Source: an uncultured Clostridiaceae bacterium
GTDB taxonomy: Bacteria; Bacillota; Clostridia; Clostridiales; Clostridiaceae
Reading direction: 5' to 3'
Length of the DNA stretch: 34,206 nt
Assembly: GCA_937976175.1 (NCBI GenBank)
Contig: CALJTN010000282.1
Span: 1 to 34,206 of the forward strand
Shown piece after piece: positions 1-9,988 of this stretch. Numbering within the stretch: position 1 is the first letter of the stretch; every line of letters begins with the position of its first letter. The notes beneath the pieces were generated by a model that saw only the letters and a list, made by a program, of their open reading frames with translations, did not search any database and was not told where the DNA came from. Both the position numbers and the translations under genes were made by a program.

Positions 1-1157
1 GTATGAGCTAAAGTACCTACTAGTGGAAGTCCCGCAAAGCCTGAACCGCTAAGTCCAAGAAGTGTACTAACTGCTGTTTGTATGCCTACCACAGAGTATT
101 TGGATAAAGGTATCCTACCGGCAGCATATATTCCTATATCACTCAAAATGCCACTAGCTCCATTTCCCAGTATGCCAATTGCTGTACTCTCACTTCCTAG
201 AAAAAAGAAAGCACCGATAATTATAATTGGTGCAAAGATACTTATACCAAAAGTAAAACCACTTTTGATATATTTAGTAACCTCTCCTAGGGATGTTTTA
301 ATATTAGTATTAATTATAGATGTAGCTATCATTATTATAGCTGCAGTTCCACCTATTAGTGCTGTAGATTCAGAGCCTTTTAACCGGAACTTTTGTATAA
401 ATATAATATCTATTATAAATGCTAATGGTGTAGCTATTGCCATTACTCTGGGTCCTATAGTCTTCGGATGCTTTAGTTTTTTAGTTTCAGTTACTTCTAC
501 ATGTCCTGCAGTATCTGAGCTTTTGTCTTTTCTCATTAGTATAAAGGCAGTAGTTATAGTAACTATACTCATTACTCCCCAAAAAGGAAGGCTTTGTTTA
601 ATAATTCCCAGTGGACTCGGTATATTTGCAGTCTTAGCAGTTATTGATGGGGCTGCTTGAAGAACGAAATCGCTGGATAAAGCTACTCCATTGCCGAATA
701 TACATAAAACTACCGCGGCCCATACTGGTGGTAATCCTGATTTTATGGCTGCTGGTACCATTAAAGCCCCTATAAAAACCACTGCTGGTGTGGGCCAAAT
801 AAACCAGGAAATTAAAGTCATAGTGACACCTAGCACAAAGAAGGACATAGTTTTGTTTATCATTAGTTTCTTTATAGGCTTTATAATTAATTCGTCCGCA
901 CCTAGGTCAGTCAATGCACTGGACATTGCATTAACTAATGCAATAATTACAACTACTTCAGCAAATTCTTTGGAGGATACAACTACTGCTTTATATATTA
1001 TCTGCATAGCCTTTATAATACTACCCGTGAAGATATAACCTATTGTTCCAACTCCTAAAATACATGGAAGTATTACATCTCTTTTAAGTGCAATTGTAGC
1101 TATGATTATTAGAACAATGATAATGTACACATAATGGATTATAGCTAGATTTATCAT
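1..1157 (-). CDS. Multi-TM ion/organic-acid transporter, GntP/DcuC/citrate-like IT superfamily; C-terminus cut by window edge
   Basis: Manual reverse translation from ATG at 1157 is open to the left edge: MINLAIIHYVYIIIVLIIIATIALKRDVILPCILGVGTIGYIFTGS...FIWPTPAVVFIGALMVPAAIKSGLPPVWAAVVLCIFGNGVALSSDFVLQAAPS...LSGSGFAGLPLVGTLAH. Upstream AGGAGG. Absent from the ORF track because it has no stop in the window; ORFs 82-660 and 691-1038 are its antisense. Confidence 0.85.
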   Translation of the reverse strand, partial: MINLAIIHYVYIIIVLIIIATIALKRDVILPCILGVGTIGYIFTGSIIKAMQIIYKAVVVSSKEFAEVVVIIALVNAMSSALTDLGADELIIKPIKKLMINKTMSFFVLGVTMTLISWFIWPTPAVVFIGALMVPAAIKSGLPPVWAAVVLCIFGNGVALSSDFVLQAAPSITAKTANIPSPLGIIKQSLPFWGVMSIVTITTAFILMRKDKSSDTAGHVEVTETKKLKHPKTIGPRVMAIATPLAFIIDIIFIQKFRLKGSESTALIGGTAAIIMIATSIINTNIKTSLGEVTKYIKSGFTFGISIFAPIIIIGAFFFLGSESTAIGILGNGASGILSDIGIYAAGRIPLSKYSVVGIQTAVSTLLGLSGSGFAGLPLVGTLAH

Positions 1158-1428
1158 GTGTTTTTATTCCTCCTATGTGTTAAACTTAGTGAACAGTTAT
1201 ATAGCATATGAACTGAAAAAATTCATTTAAGTGAACCTATGGATTTTTATTGTTTACTAAAAACATAAAAACATACAATGTATTAGCTATATTACATGAC
1301 TTTAACTATTATTTATGATAAACTTATGACTAACAAAAAATATTCCACTATGCAATGATGTTTTGTAAACAGGAGGAGCCGCAGGTAATAATTATCATCT
1401 ATTCATAAAGGGAAACAAGGAGGCAAAG

Positions 1429-1701
1429 ATGCTAAAAATTTGGGGAAAATTAATCCGTGATAATAGAATTATTAAAGATGAAGTGTCAGTATCAGAAATG
1501 GAAGGAAGTTATCAAGAAAATCTAAAAGCATGTATATCAGAGTTATGCTATAAATTCGATATTTCAACACCTTACTGGCTAAAATCTAATATTAATGAAT
1601 ATAATAGAAGGCATAAAACTAGCTTTGATGAAAATAATTTTATTGAGGAAATGTATTTTGATAAATTTATGATAGAGGAATTAAAACCAAATGAAAAATA
1701 G
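1429..1701 (+). CDS. Conserved-looking small hypothetical protein (90 aa)
   Basis: ATG preceded by AAGGAGGC; ends inside a terminator-like hairpin. Confidence 0.75.
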   Translation: MLKIWGKLIRDNRIIKDEVSVSEMEGSYQENLKACISELCYKFDISTPYWLKSNINEYNRRHKTSFDENNFIEEMYFDKFMIEELKPNEK

Positions 1702-1729
1702 TGCAATCATGCACTATTTTTTCATTTGG
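1687..1729. terminator. Bidirectional intrinsic terminator between convergent genes
   Basis: CCAAATGAAAAATAGTGCA-ATCA-TGCACTATTTTTTCATTTGG, one bulge, A/T tracts on both sides. Confidence 0.75.
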
Positions 1730-1731
1730 CT

Positions 1732-2421
1732 TTATACTTCAAATCTATACCCTACCCCCCATATAGTTTCAATATATTGGGGATTAGATGGATCTATTTC
1801 AATCTTTTCTCTAATTTTTCTTATGTGCACAGTTACCGTTGGAATATCACCTTGTGAATCAATTCCCCATATCTTCTCAAAGAGTTCCTCTTTAGTAAAT
1901 ACTTTGTTTGGGTTTGCAGCAAGATATACTAGTAAATCAAATTCTTTGGTGGTGAGAATTACTTCCTTTTCATTTATAAACGCTCTTCTAGAACTCTTAT
2001 CCATGGAAAGTCCTCTTATTTCTATTTTGTGGCTTTTAATTTGATCACCTTGAGTTAATCTTTCAAATCTTGAAATATGAGCCTTAACTCTAGCTACCAG
2101 TTCACTTGGACTAAAGGGTTTTGTCATAAAATCATCTGCTCCTAGACCTAGTCCCCTTATTTTATCTATATCCTCCTTTTTAGCAGACACCATGAGTATC
2201 GGAGTATTATTTTCACTTCTAATTTGTCTACATATCTCAAAACCATCAATCTTTGGCAGCATCAAATCAAGAATTATTAAATTATATTGATTTTGTCTTG
2301 CATTTTGAAGGCCTTTATCACCGCTATGCTCTATAACTACTTGAAAGCCATTTATCTCAAGGTAATCCCGTTCAAGTTCTGCTATACTGATATCATCTTC
2401 AATAATTAAAATTTTTTTCAT
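1732..2421 (-). CDS. OmpR/PhoB-family response regulator
   Basis: Receiver domain (IIEDD, LDLMLP, K of MTKPF) plus winged-helix C-terminus (VTVHIRKIREKIE, WGVGYRF). Confidence 0.95.
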   Translation of the reverse strand: MKKILIIEDDISIAELERDYLEINGFQVVIEHSGDKGLQNARQNQYNLIILDLMLPKIDGFEICRQIRSENNTPILMVSAKKEDIDKIRGLGLGADDFMTKPFSPSELVARVKAHISRFERLTQGDQIKSHKIEIRGLSMDKSSRRAFINEKEVILTTKEFDLLVYLAANPNKVFTKEELFEKIWGIDSQGDIPTVTVHIRKIREKIEIDPSNPQYIETIWGVGYRFEV

Positions 2422-3890
2422 TATATGTCACCACATCTATATTTTTTTAGAGTAAACACCATACTTGTACCCTCTCCTTCAATACTATTAGCCCTAATAT
2501 TACCTCCATGCTCTTCAATAATTTTTTTTGCAATAGAAAGACCGAGTCCACTTCCACCTGTTGCAATATTTCTAGCTGGGTCAGCCCTATAAAATCTATC
2601 AAAAATATATGGAAGGGCTGATTTAGATATTCCCTGTCCATTGTCCCTAACTTCTATTATAACGCTACATTCATCCTGCGTTATAATAATATTTATTTCA
2701 CCATTTACCTTATCCATATATTTTACTGCATTTTCAATTATGTTTATAAATACTCTTTTAAGCTGTTGCACATCTGCAACCACATACAAGGGATCTGCAT
2801 GCGTCGGAAGACTATTTATTGTGATATTTTTTTCCAGTAAATGAAAATGAAGTTCTTCTATACAGTCCTCTACATACTGATGTACATTTACCCTAGCAAA
2901 ACTAAATGGAAACCTATGCAAATCTAATTTAGAATAGAAGAATAATTCATCAATTAGTTTATCAACATCAGAAGCCTTAGTATAAATGGTGTTTATATAT
3001 TTACTCATTTTTTCTGGAGTATCTGCAATGCCGTCTCTTATGCCTTCAACGTATCCTTTTATTGCTGTAATAGGTGTCTTTAAATCATGAGAAATATTAG
3101 AAATAAGTTCTTTCCTATTTTCTTCATATTGAAGCTGAACTTCTATAGATTCTTTCAGCCTTGCTCTCATTTCCTCAAAGGCAGTGCACACTTCTCCAAT
3201 TTCATCCTTTGAATTCGTTTTAATTTGAAAATCTAAATTTCCTTCCTTAATTTCATTAGCTGAAGCTTTTAATTTATATAGCGGTTTTATAATACCTCTA
3301 GCTACAATAAAGGTCAGTGTGCCGTTAGTTGCAATAAGTATTACTATTATGAATATACTTATTGTAATATGAAGCTTATTGAAGGCTCTTTTCAAAGGTT
3401 CTACATTAGTAGCTAAAAACACACTTCCGCTTCCTTTATCCGTAAAATAGAAGTCCTGCTGACTTAAAAACAATCCTATTTTGGTACCTCTGAAGGGAAC
3501 AGTAATGTTTTTTACATATTCCCCAAACTTAGGGAGATATTCATTTGAATTAAAGTCCAGTAGTGTGGGGCTAGAATATATTATTTGATTATTTTTTCTT
3601 ACTATGATCCCTGAATTTAACACCTCTAATTCTTGTTCTAAATCCTTTAAATATATTTCATTCTGAAAGTTCTCAGGATTCTGAATTGAAGTTAACTTAA
3701 TGGTTGAAAACAATTCTTCTCTCTCATCTACAGTTTTGCTAAAAGGATACATTTGAGTTTTAATGTCATAAGCCTTTTGAGCATCACTAAAGTAATAGAA
3801 TCCCGCTAGTAAGGCTACCATTACAGTTAAAATGATGGGTACAATAAGCATAGCAATATACGACAATATCAATCTTACTTTTATTGACAT
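2421..3890 (-). CDS. Sensor histidine kinase (HAMP, HisKA, HATPase_c)
   Basis: Two TM segments, H-box ISHDLKTPITAIKGY, N-box NIIENAVKY, G-boxes DNGQGIS and GGSGLGLSIAKKI; overlaps the response regulator start. Confidence 0.95.
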   Translation of the reverse strand: MSIKVRLILSYIAMLIVPIILTVMVALLAGFYYFSDAQKAYDIKTQMYPFSKTVDEREELFSTIKLTSIQNPENFQNEIYLKDLEQELEVLNSGIIVRKNNQIIYSSPTLLDFNSNEYLPKFGEYVKNITVPFRGTKIGLFLSQQDFYFTDKGSGSVFLATNVEPLKRAFNKLHITISIFIIVILIATNGTLTFIVARGIIKPLYKLKASANEIKEGNLDFQIKTNSKDEIGEVCTAFEEMRARLKESIEVQLQYEENRKELISNISHDLKTPITAIKGYVEGIRDGIADTPEKMSKYINTIYTKASDVDKLIDELFFYSKLDLHRFPFSFARVNVHQYVEDCIEELHFHLLEKNITINSLPTHADPLYVVADVQQLKRVFINIIENAVKYMDKVNGEINIIITQDECSVIIEVRDNGQGISKSALPYIFDRFYRADPARNIATGGSGLGLSIAKKIIEEHGGNIRANSIEGEGTSMVFTLKKYRCGDI

Positions 3891-3917
3891 ATTTACCTCC
3901 TTGTATCCCTCTTAATT

Positions 3918-5129
3918 TTATTCATATCTAAGGGCATCAATTGGATCAAGTTCAGCTGCTTTCTTAGCTGGGTATATACCAAAGAAAACACCTACTGCTG
4001 AAGAGAACAAAATAGAACCAATTATGGAAGCGCCAGATACTACTGGAGTTATCCCTGCAAAACTTCCTATTATTTCTGCCCCAACAATACCTAAAATCAT
4101 TCCAATTATGCCCCCTATTAAGGAAATAATAACTGACTCAATTAAAAATTGCATTAATATAATCTTAGTTGTTGCGCCTACTGCCTTTCTTATTCCTATC
4201 TCTCTTGTTCTCTCCGTAACTGATACAAGCATTATGTTCATGACACCAATACCCCCAACTAGTAGAGATATAGCCGCAACAGCGCTTATAAATGCTGTAA
4301 ATATTCCAAGCACACTGTTAATTTGTTCAAGCATTGATAGTGCATTTTCTGCTGAATAAATTTCCTTTCCTCTGTTATTGTGTCTTGACTCTAACATTTT
4401 TATTGTTCCATGTCCTACTGATTCACTATTATCTTGTGAATCTGCAACCACTGTCATGGAATTTATTTTAAGTTCACTAGACTGTAACGTACTTAAGAAG
4501 GTTACTGGTGCAGTTACTATAATTGGTCTACCCGAATTTCCTCCTCTACCAAAAGGAGAAGATATTCCTTTTTCCACACCAATAATAGTCATCTTTTTCA
4601 TTAAAGTACCCTGGCCTATCTTAATACTCTCACCTACCACATCTGAGTAACCAAATAAAGTAATTGCATCATTTTCGTCAAGTATTCCTACTGCTGTTCC
4701 TTGTTCATATTCCTTTTCGTTAAAATATCTTCCAAAGATAATCTCTGTATTATTTATATATACTAGATCCGGGGAGCCACCTCTCATATAAGCTTTTTTG
4801 CTGATTTTCTCAGAAAAAACAGTGCCTTGAAGTTGAAATGAAGGGCTCGCATATTTAATACTCTCAATCTTTTCTTTTATTTGTTTAACATCTACTAAGG
4901 TTATATAATCAGTTGACTGTGCATTTGCTCCACTTACTTTAACAGTAACAGATGCCGCTCCTAATTTTTCAAATTCACTTGTAATAGCTGATTGACCTCC
5001 TTGGCCAAGAGATACAATTGTTATAACTGAACTTATACCAATTATTATTCCAAGCATGGTAAGGAAAGCTCGCATTTTATTCGCCTTTATACTTTCCAAG
5101 GCTGTTTTTACACTTTCAAATATATTCAT
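3918..5129 (-). CDS. MacB/FtsX-type ABC transporter permease
   Basis: MNIFESVKTALESIKANKMRAFLTMLGIIIGISSVI; C-terminal TERTREIGIRKAVGA and GIYPAKKAAELDPIDALRYE. Confidence 0.93.
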   Translation of the reverse strand: MNIFESVKTALESIKANKMRAFLTMLGIIIGISSVITIVSLGQGGQSAITSEFEKLGAASVTVKVSGANAQSTDYITLVDVKQIKEKIESIKYASPSFQLQGTVFSEKISKKAYMRGGSPDLVYINNTEIIFGRYFNEKEYEQGTAVGILDENDAITLFGYSDVVGESIKIGQGTLMKKMTIIGVEKGISSPFGRGGNSGRPIIVTAPVTFLSTLQSSELKINSMTVVADSQDNSESVGHGTIKMLESRHNNRGKEIYSAENALSMLEQINSVLGIFTAFISAVAAISLLVGGIGVMNIMLVSVTERTREIGIRKAVGATTKIILMQFLIESVIISLIGGIIGMILGIVGAEIIGSFAGITPVVSGASIIGSILFSSAVGVFFGIYPAKKAAELDPIDALRYE

Positions 5130-5141
5130 ACTTTCACTCCC

Positions 5142-5834
5142 CTATAAAACAATTCTATGAGTAACCTTTGAATCTGATACAACTTGCCCATCCCTAAATC
5201 TGATTATTCTATTTGTGTGGTCTGCAATATCATTTTCATGTGTTACCATGAGTATTGTAGCTCCTTCATTGTTCAAGTCTTGAAATATCTTCATTATATC
5301 TTCTGAAGATTTAGAATCAAGATTTCCTGTAGGCTCATCTGCCATAATTACTGCAGGAGAATTCACTATAGCTCGTGCTATGGCAGCTCTTTGCTTTTGC
5401 CCTCCTGATATTTCATTTGGTAGATGCTTTACCCTATCATAAAGACCGACTTTTTCCAGTGCATAAAGAGCTTTTTCTTTTCTTTCTTTAGATGGTATTC
5501 CTGCGTACATCATTGGAAGCTGCACATTATCAAGCAAGCTAATTCTTGGAATAAGGTTAAATGATTGAAATACAAATCCTATCTCTTTATTTCGAATATA
5601 AGCAAGTTCATCACCACTAAGAATTGAAATATCTTTTCCGTTTAAAATGTACTTACCACTATTCATTTTATCAAGACACCCAAGTATGTTCATCAAAGTA
5701 GATTTTCCAGAACCAGAAGCCCCCATTATTGCTGTAAACTCGCCCCTTTCAATCTTGAGGCTAATATTATTTAGAGCTGTGAATTCTACATCTCCAGTTT
5801 TGTATATTTTTACTAAGTCTCTTACCTCTAACAT
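5142..5834 (-). CDS. MacB/LolD-type ABC transporter ATP-binding protein
   Basis: Walker A GASGSGKS, signature ISGGQKQR, Walker B VIMADEPTGNLD. Start moved from 5867 to ATG 5834 (MLEVRDLVKIY), preceded by AAGGAGGAAT. Confidence 0.95.
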   Translation of the reverse strand: MLEVRDLVKIYKTGDVEFTALNNISLKIERGEFTAIMGASGSGKSTLMNILGCLDKMNSGKYILNGKDISILSGDELAYIRNKEIGFVFQSFNLIPRISLLDNVQLPMMYAGIPSKERKEKALYALEKVGLYDRVKHLPNEISGGQKQRAAIARAIVNSPAVIMADEPTGNLDSKSSEDIMKIFQDLNNEGATILMVTHENDIADHTNRIIRFRDGQVVSDSKVTHRIVL

Positions 5835-5875
5835 TCCTATTCCTCCTTGTATTCCACTGAGGTACAAAACAATTA

Positions 5876-7039
5876 CTATTTGTTTTGCTCTGTTGCCTCT
5901 TTCACAATTGTACCTTCTTTAATTATAGTTGAAGGATTCAATATGACTTTTTCTCCACTTTTAACTCCTTCAGTTATTTGAACTTCAGTATCTGATTGAG
6001 TGCTAATATTTACATTTCTTTCACGTACCATGTTTTCTTCAACCACATATACTAGGTTTTTACCACCTTTTTCTACCTTCAAAGCCTCCGACGGTATTTT
6101 AGTAGCCTCTGCAACTTTCTCTACAAGTATATCTACATCTACATCAAAATCTATCTTTATAGCTGGAGCCTTATCTAAAATAGATATCTCTATTCCTAAA
6201 GCAGTTTCACTTCCTGTTGCTCCTACTGTTTTCTTTGCTGCAGGGTCAATAAATGAAATACTTCCTTTATATATGTTAGTTCCACTTTTAATCATTACCT
6301 CTTGACCAATTTTAACTTTATTAGCATCATACTTACCAAGTGATGCTATTGCCTTTAAGTTTTCTATATCTTGGATTACAACCACTACTTGCATTCCATT
6401 CCCTATAGAACCTTCTATTGCGTTCATTGTTGTTACTACTCCAGCATTTTCAGCTACAACTGTGCTTTTATTTTCAGTTACTCTTTGTTTTGCAGAATTT
6501 AATGATAATTCCGCTAGTTTTACAGCATTATCTGTTTGCTTTAGCTTCTCCTCTGAGATAGGTGACAGTGAGCTCTTTTGCTGTTTTAAAGTCTCCGCTT
6601 TCGCTTTATCTGTTGGATTTAAACTTTTCTCTAATGTTGTAATTTCTTTATCTAAATCTGTAATTCTACTTTTTATACTCTCGTTTTGATTGTACAAATC
6701 TTTTTTCTGAAGCACTGCATTCTCATATTGAATTTGCGCCTGACTAACGGTTGAGGTTAAATCTTGAGCTTCATAAACAACTAATGTATCTCCTACTTTA
6801 ACTGTATCTCCTACCTTTACATTAACCTTTTTAATTTTAGCTTGAAGGCCATAATATTCCTTACTATTCTTTGATTTCACCGTTGCTGTGGTAGAGATAT
6901 AGGACTTAAGCTCCCCCACCGTTACTATAGAAGTTTTTACAGCTACAATTTTATTATCTTTCTTTTTTCCACTTATTAAAAATACACCACTTAAAATACC
7001 TACAACAATTAAACCATACACTACTGTTTTCTTTTTCAT
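5876..7039 (-). CDS. HlyD/MacA-like efflux adaptor (membrane fusion) protein
   Basis: N-terminal TM, biotinyl-lipoyl-like hairpin (KKVNVKVGDTVKVGDTLVVYEAQDL), coiled coil, beta-barrel region; first gene of the ABC/two-component operon. Confidence 0.9.
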   Translation of the reverse strand: MKKKTVVYGLIVVGILSGVFLISGKKKDNKIVAVKTSIVTVGELKSYISTTATVKSKNSKEYYGLQAKIKKVNVKVGDTVKVGDTLVVYEAQDLTSTVSQAQIQYENAVLQKKDLYNQNESIKSRITDLDKEITTLEKSLNPTDKAKAETLKQQKSSLSPISEEKLKQTDNAVKLAELSLNSAKQRVTENKSTVVAENAGVVTTMNAIEGSIGNGMQVVVVIQDIENLKAIASLGKYDANKVKIGQEVMIKSGTNIYKGSISFIDPAAKKTVGATGSETALGIEISILDKAPAIKIDFDVDVDILVEKVAEATKIPSEALKVEKGGKNLVYVVEENMVRERNVNISTQSDTEVQITEGVKSGEKVILNPSTIIKEGTIVKEATEQNK

Positions 7040-7194
7040 GATTATTCCTCCTTATATGTCCATATTCATAGATAGGCAATTATTAACCTTTATCTAGCTA
7101 ATCCTAACTCCCTATTTACATTATACAATATTGATATAAACTCCATCTAAAGCATTTCTAAAATTTTTCTAAAATATACATAAAAAAAATAAAA

Positions 7195-7228
7195 ATAGAA
7201 GCAGAACCTAAGCTTTGTTCTACTTCTA
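7195..7228 (-). terminator. Intrinsic terminator after the PP-loop gene
   Basis: AGAAGCAGAAC...GTTCTACTTCT stem with one mismatch; T-rich tract follows on the minus strand. Confidence 0.6.
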
Positions 7229-7233
7229 CCTTT

Positions 7234-8106
7234 TTATTCTTCATCTTCATTATAAAAATCTAGATATGAATGACTTTCTCCGTGCTTTTTCCAGCCTAAA
7301 ATAGAATCCATATTTACGTTTTGTGCGGATCTGAAAATTGATTTCTCAACATCACTAAAATTTTTCTTTAACTCTTTAATTAACTCTTTAATTTCATGGC
7401 GTTTGTTTCCTATTTTTTTAGCTGCAACCATGCAGGCACAATTTAGTGGCCAAATACCACTGTTTTGAGTAAAGTTTTCAATATATTGTTCTTCAATATA
7501 ATATAGAGGACGAATTAATTCCATTCCTTGAAAATTTTGTGCTTTTAATTTGGGAAGCATGGTCTTGAAATTTCCCGAATAAAAAACATTTAGCATTGTT
7601 GTTTCAACTACATCATTATAATGGTGTCCAAGGGCAAGTTTGTTACAGCCTAGCTCCTGCGCTTTTGCATATAAGGCGCCACGGCGCATTTTCGCACACA
7701 TGTAGCAAGGATAATCCTGTGCTATATTATCGATTATATCAAAAACCCTTGATTCAAATATCTTCACGGGAATATTTAAATATTTACAATTGTCAATTAA
7801 TAATTCTTTTATATTTTCATGATAACCAGGATCCATAGCAATATATTCTAGTTCAAAGTTAACTCTACCGTAGCGTTGTAACTCTTGAAGCAATTTAGCC
7901 ATTATCAGACTATCCTTACCTCCTGATATAGCTACAGCGATTTTATCACCTTCTTCAATTAGCTTATAATCCTTTATGGCTTTAATAAATTTTGTCCAAA
8001 CAGGTCTTCTGTATGTTTTAATAAGGCTACGTTCTATTTCCGCAAGTGGTTTTCTTTCATTAAACGGAACTAAGATTTCACACCCTTCTCCTGCAATACT
8101 ACTCAT
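7234..8106 (-). CDS. PP-loop ATPase of the TtcA/TilS family (tRNA thiolation-like)
   Basis: PP-loop AISGGKDSL, CYMCAKMRRGALY, GHHYNDVVET, second CAC pair NCACM. Confidence 0.88.
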   Translation of the reverse strand: MSSIAGEGCEILVPFNERKPLAEIERSLIKTYRRPVWTKFIKAIKDYKLIEEGDKIAVAISGGKDSLIMAKLLQELQRYGRVNFELEYIAMDPGYHENIKELLIDNCKYLNIPVKIFESRVFDIIDNIAQDYPCYMCAKMRRGALYAKAQELGCNKLALGHHYNDVVETTMLNVFYSGNFKTMLPKLKAQNFQGMELIRPLYYIEEQYIENFTQNSGIWPLNCACMVAAKKIGNKRHEIKELIKELKKNFSDVEKSIFRSAQNVNMDSILGWKKHGESHSYLDFYNEDEE

Positions 8107-8257
8107 AAAATCACCCCTTTTTTACTAGAGTATTATAACATATTTAAAAAGCATTTGTCTTTTTTTCTCACTCACTATATATAGTCTATAATCAAGTATA
8201 TGCTAAGGTCTTAAATATTTTAGCTATGCAAATCTTTTATTTATCAATAAGAAAGAC

Positions 8258-8274
8258 CTTAGACATAAGTCTAA
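8258..8274. terminator. Possible terminator hairpin downstream of the lipoprotein gene
   Basis: CTTAGAC-ATAA-GTCTAAAG inverted repeat; U-tract weak. Confidence 0.4.
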
Positions 8275-8299
8275 AGCCTCCCATAATTTAGCTATTAAT

Positions 8300-8761
8300 T
8301 TATTTTTTTTGTGCCTTTGCTTCTTCATATAATGCTTTAAAAGCTGTTGTTGCAGTAGTTGCACCAGTAACTACATCTACCTTATCTTCATTTAAAGCAG
8401 TCTCAATTAATTTAGCATAAGCTTCTGCAGGAGAAATTTTTGTAACGTCTTTCATCATTTTAGCATATGCTTCATCTTCACTCTTTTTTAAACCATCTTT
8501 ATTAACTTCATCATATTCTATTTTAACAATTTTATCATCTTCATAAGTTAATGATAATTCTGCTTTCCAACCACGCTCGTCAAAATCTGCTGCTGACGCT
8601 GTATATGTTGCATTAGTTTTTTCTGGCGTTGTTGTTTCTACTACTGTTTCCGGTGCTTTAGTTTCAGGTGTTGTAGTCTCTGCTGCTTTACCACATCCAC
8701 TTAAAATCGAAAGTGTCATTACACCAGCTGTTATTATTGAAAGAATTTTTTTCATTTTCAT
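8300..8761 (-). CDS. Secreted lipoprotein with FMN-binding-like (flavinylation-motif) domain
   Basis: Lipobox LSILSGCGK; threonine-rich linker; C-terminal DVVTGATTATTAFKALYEEA resembles the D-x-x-[ST]-G-A-T motif of FMN-binding domains. Confidence 0.75.
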   Translation of the reverse strand: MKMKKILSIITAGVMTLSILSGCGKAAETTTPETKAPETVVETTTPEKTNATYTASAADFDERGWKAELSLTYEDDKIVKIEYDEVNKDGLKKSEDEAYAKMMKDVTKISPAEAYAKLIETALNEDKVDVVTGATTATTAFKALYEEAKAQKK

Positions 8762-8914
8762 TATTAAGACCCCCTATTGATAAATAATATTTTCACAAAT
8801 ATCTAGATTATTATACAATTTTTATTGAAAATAGTCAATTAATTAGCTTTAAAATAGAGTTTTGTTCATAAAATTCACAAATTTCTTCAAAAATACACCT
8901 ACCACACATTTACC

Positions 8915-9988
8915 TTACTCAACTGTTATTGCATCTCTTATTGCAAAGACCATTCTATATCCTTCTATATTAGATTTGTTTTTTTCTTCTCCATCAATAT
9001 TTCTTGAAATAAATAAATAATAGGTTTCAGAGTAATTATAATTTATAATAGGCGTAACTTTAACATATTTTTTATCAAAACTTACACTCAAGATAACATC
9101 CACTTTATTGCCAAGACTATCTAGAACGTATACTGTATCTCTAGTTATAACTAAATCTTCAATAATTTTGTTGAATTTAATTGTCCATTCTTTATCTTCT
9201 TTTACACTAGTAAAACTTTTTAAGTCTTTCCAGTGTTTGCTTTGAATATTTGAGTCAAGGGTATTGGAGTAGATTTCATTAAATGGCATTGCCACGGCGA
9301 TATTATACTTTGAAGGCGTTCCTAGAACATATTTTACAAGTACCTTATCTCCAACCTTTAAATCCTTAACTGATTTTAAGTTTGATGAATAATAATAGTG
9401 ACTATTGCCTTTTGCATCTAAAACTGTAATATAGATATTTTTTTCTATAGTTTCAATTTTGTTCAAAATTCCTGTTATATCATTCACGCCTATAGGCTGC
9501 TTTATTTTTTCCATAGTAAGATTATTAAAGTTTTGTTCCTTAAGATTTTTAACGGTTATATTGGATGTTATACCTTTTGCTCTTACAACTGTATAAGGAT
9601 AAGTTATAGCTTGTGTTACTATCATATCTTTTGATGGGCTTACCTCTTTAACGAATACATTAGTTCTACCTTCATTATCTTCTATGCCTGTAACTTCAAT
9701 TGAATATCCTCCCGTAGGTTTAGCACCACTCATTACTGCAATATAAACATATCCAGTTGAGTCATCTACCATATAAAGAAACCCTTTTTCATGTTTGTTT
9801 TTATTAATCCTGTCCATGAGTATTTCAGGTGTGTCTTTATGGCTTACTACCTCAAAATTTATTTTGTTAAGCGTAATACTCTGCAAAGGAGCATTACTTA
9901 CTATCTTTGAACTTAAAGCATATACGGAAAGTGATGCAAAGCTAAGTGACATAGTTAATATTAGGCTAAGTACTATATTTCTTTTCAT
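8915..9988 (-). CDS. Secreted protein with PrcB_C-like domain and C-terminal Ig-like region
   Basis: Start revised to ATG 9988 (MKRNIVLSLILTMSLSFASLSVYA, signal peptide, upstream GGAGGG). Region YIAVMSGAKPTGGYSIEVTGIED...FVKEVSPSKDMIVTQAITYPYTVVRAK resembles PrcB C-terminal domains. Confidence 0.7.
   Translation of the reverse strand: MKRNIVLSLILTMSLSFASLSVYALSSKIVSNAPLQSITLNKINFEVVSHKDTPEILMDRINKNKHEKGFLYMVDDSTGYVYIAVMSGAKPTGGYSIEVTGIEDNEGRTNVFVKEVSPSKDMIVTQAITYPYTVVRAKGITSNITVKNLKEQNFNNLTMEKIKQPIGVNDITGILNKIETIEKNIYITVLDAKGNSHYYYSSNLKSVKDLKVGDKVLVKYVLGTPSKYNIAVAMPFNEIYSNTLDSNIQSKHWKDLKSFTSVKEDKEWTIKFNKIIEDLVITRDTVYVLDSLGNKVDVILSVSFDKKYVKVTPIINYNYSETYYLFISRNIDGEEKNKSNIEGYRMVFAIRDAITVE

Noticed and set aside
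82-1038. Plus-strand ORFs 82-660 and 691-1038
   Set aside because: Hydrophobic antisense translations of the minus-strand transporter; the minus frame gives one continuous, protein-like sequence.
1355-1408. 16-aa upstream ORF MMFCKQEEPQVIIIIYS before the 90-aa gene
   Set aside because: No ribosome-binding site upstream; probably chance.
1691-2044. Plus-strand ORF of 117 aa
   Set aside because: Antisense to the clearly identified response regulator.
2447-2641. Minus-strand 64-aa ORF
   Set aside because: Alternative frame inside the histidine kinase.
4024-4650. Plus-strand ORFs 4024-4359 and 4378-4650
   Set aside because: Antisense to the MacB-like permease.
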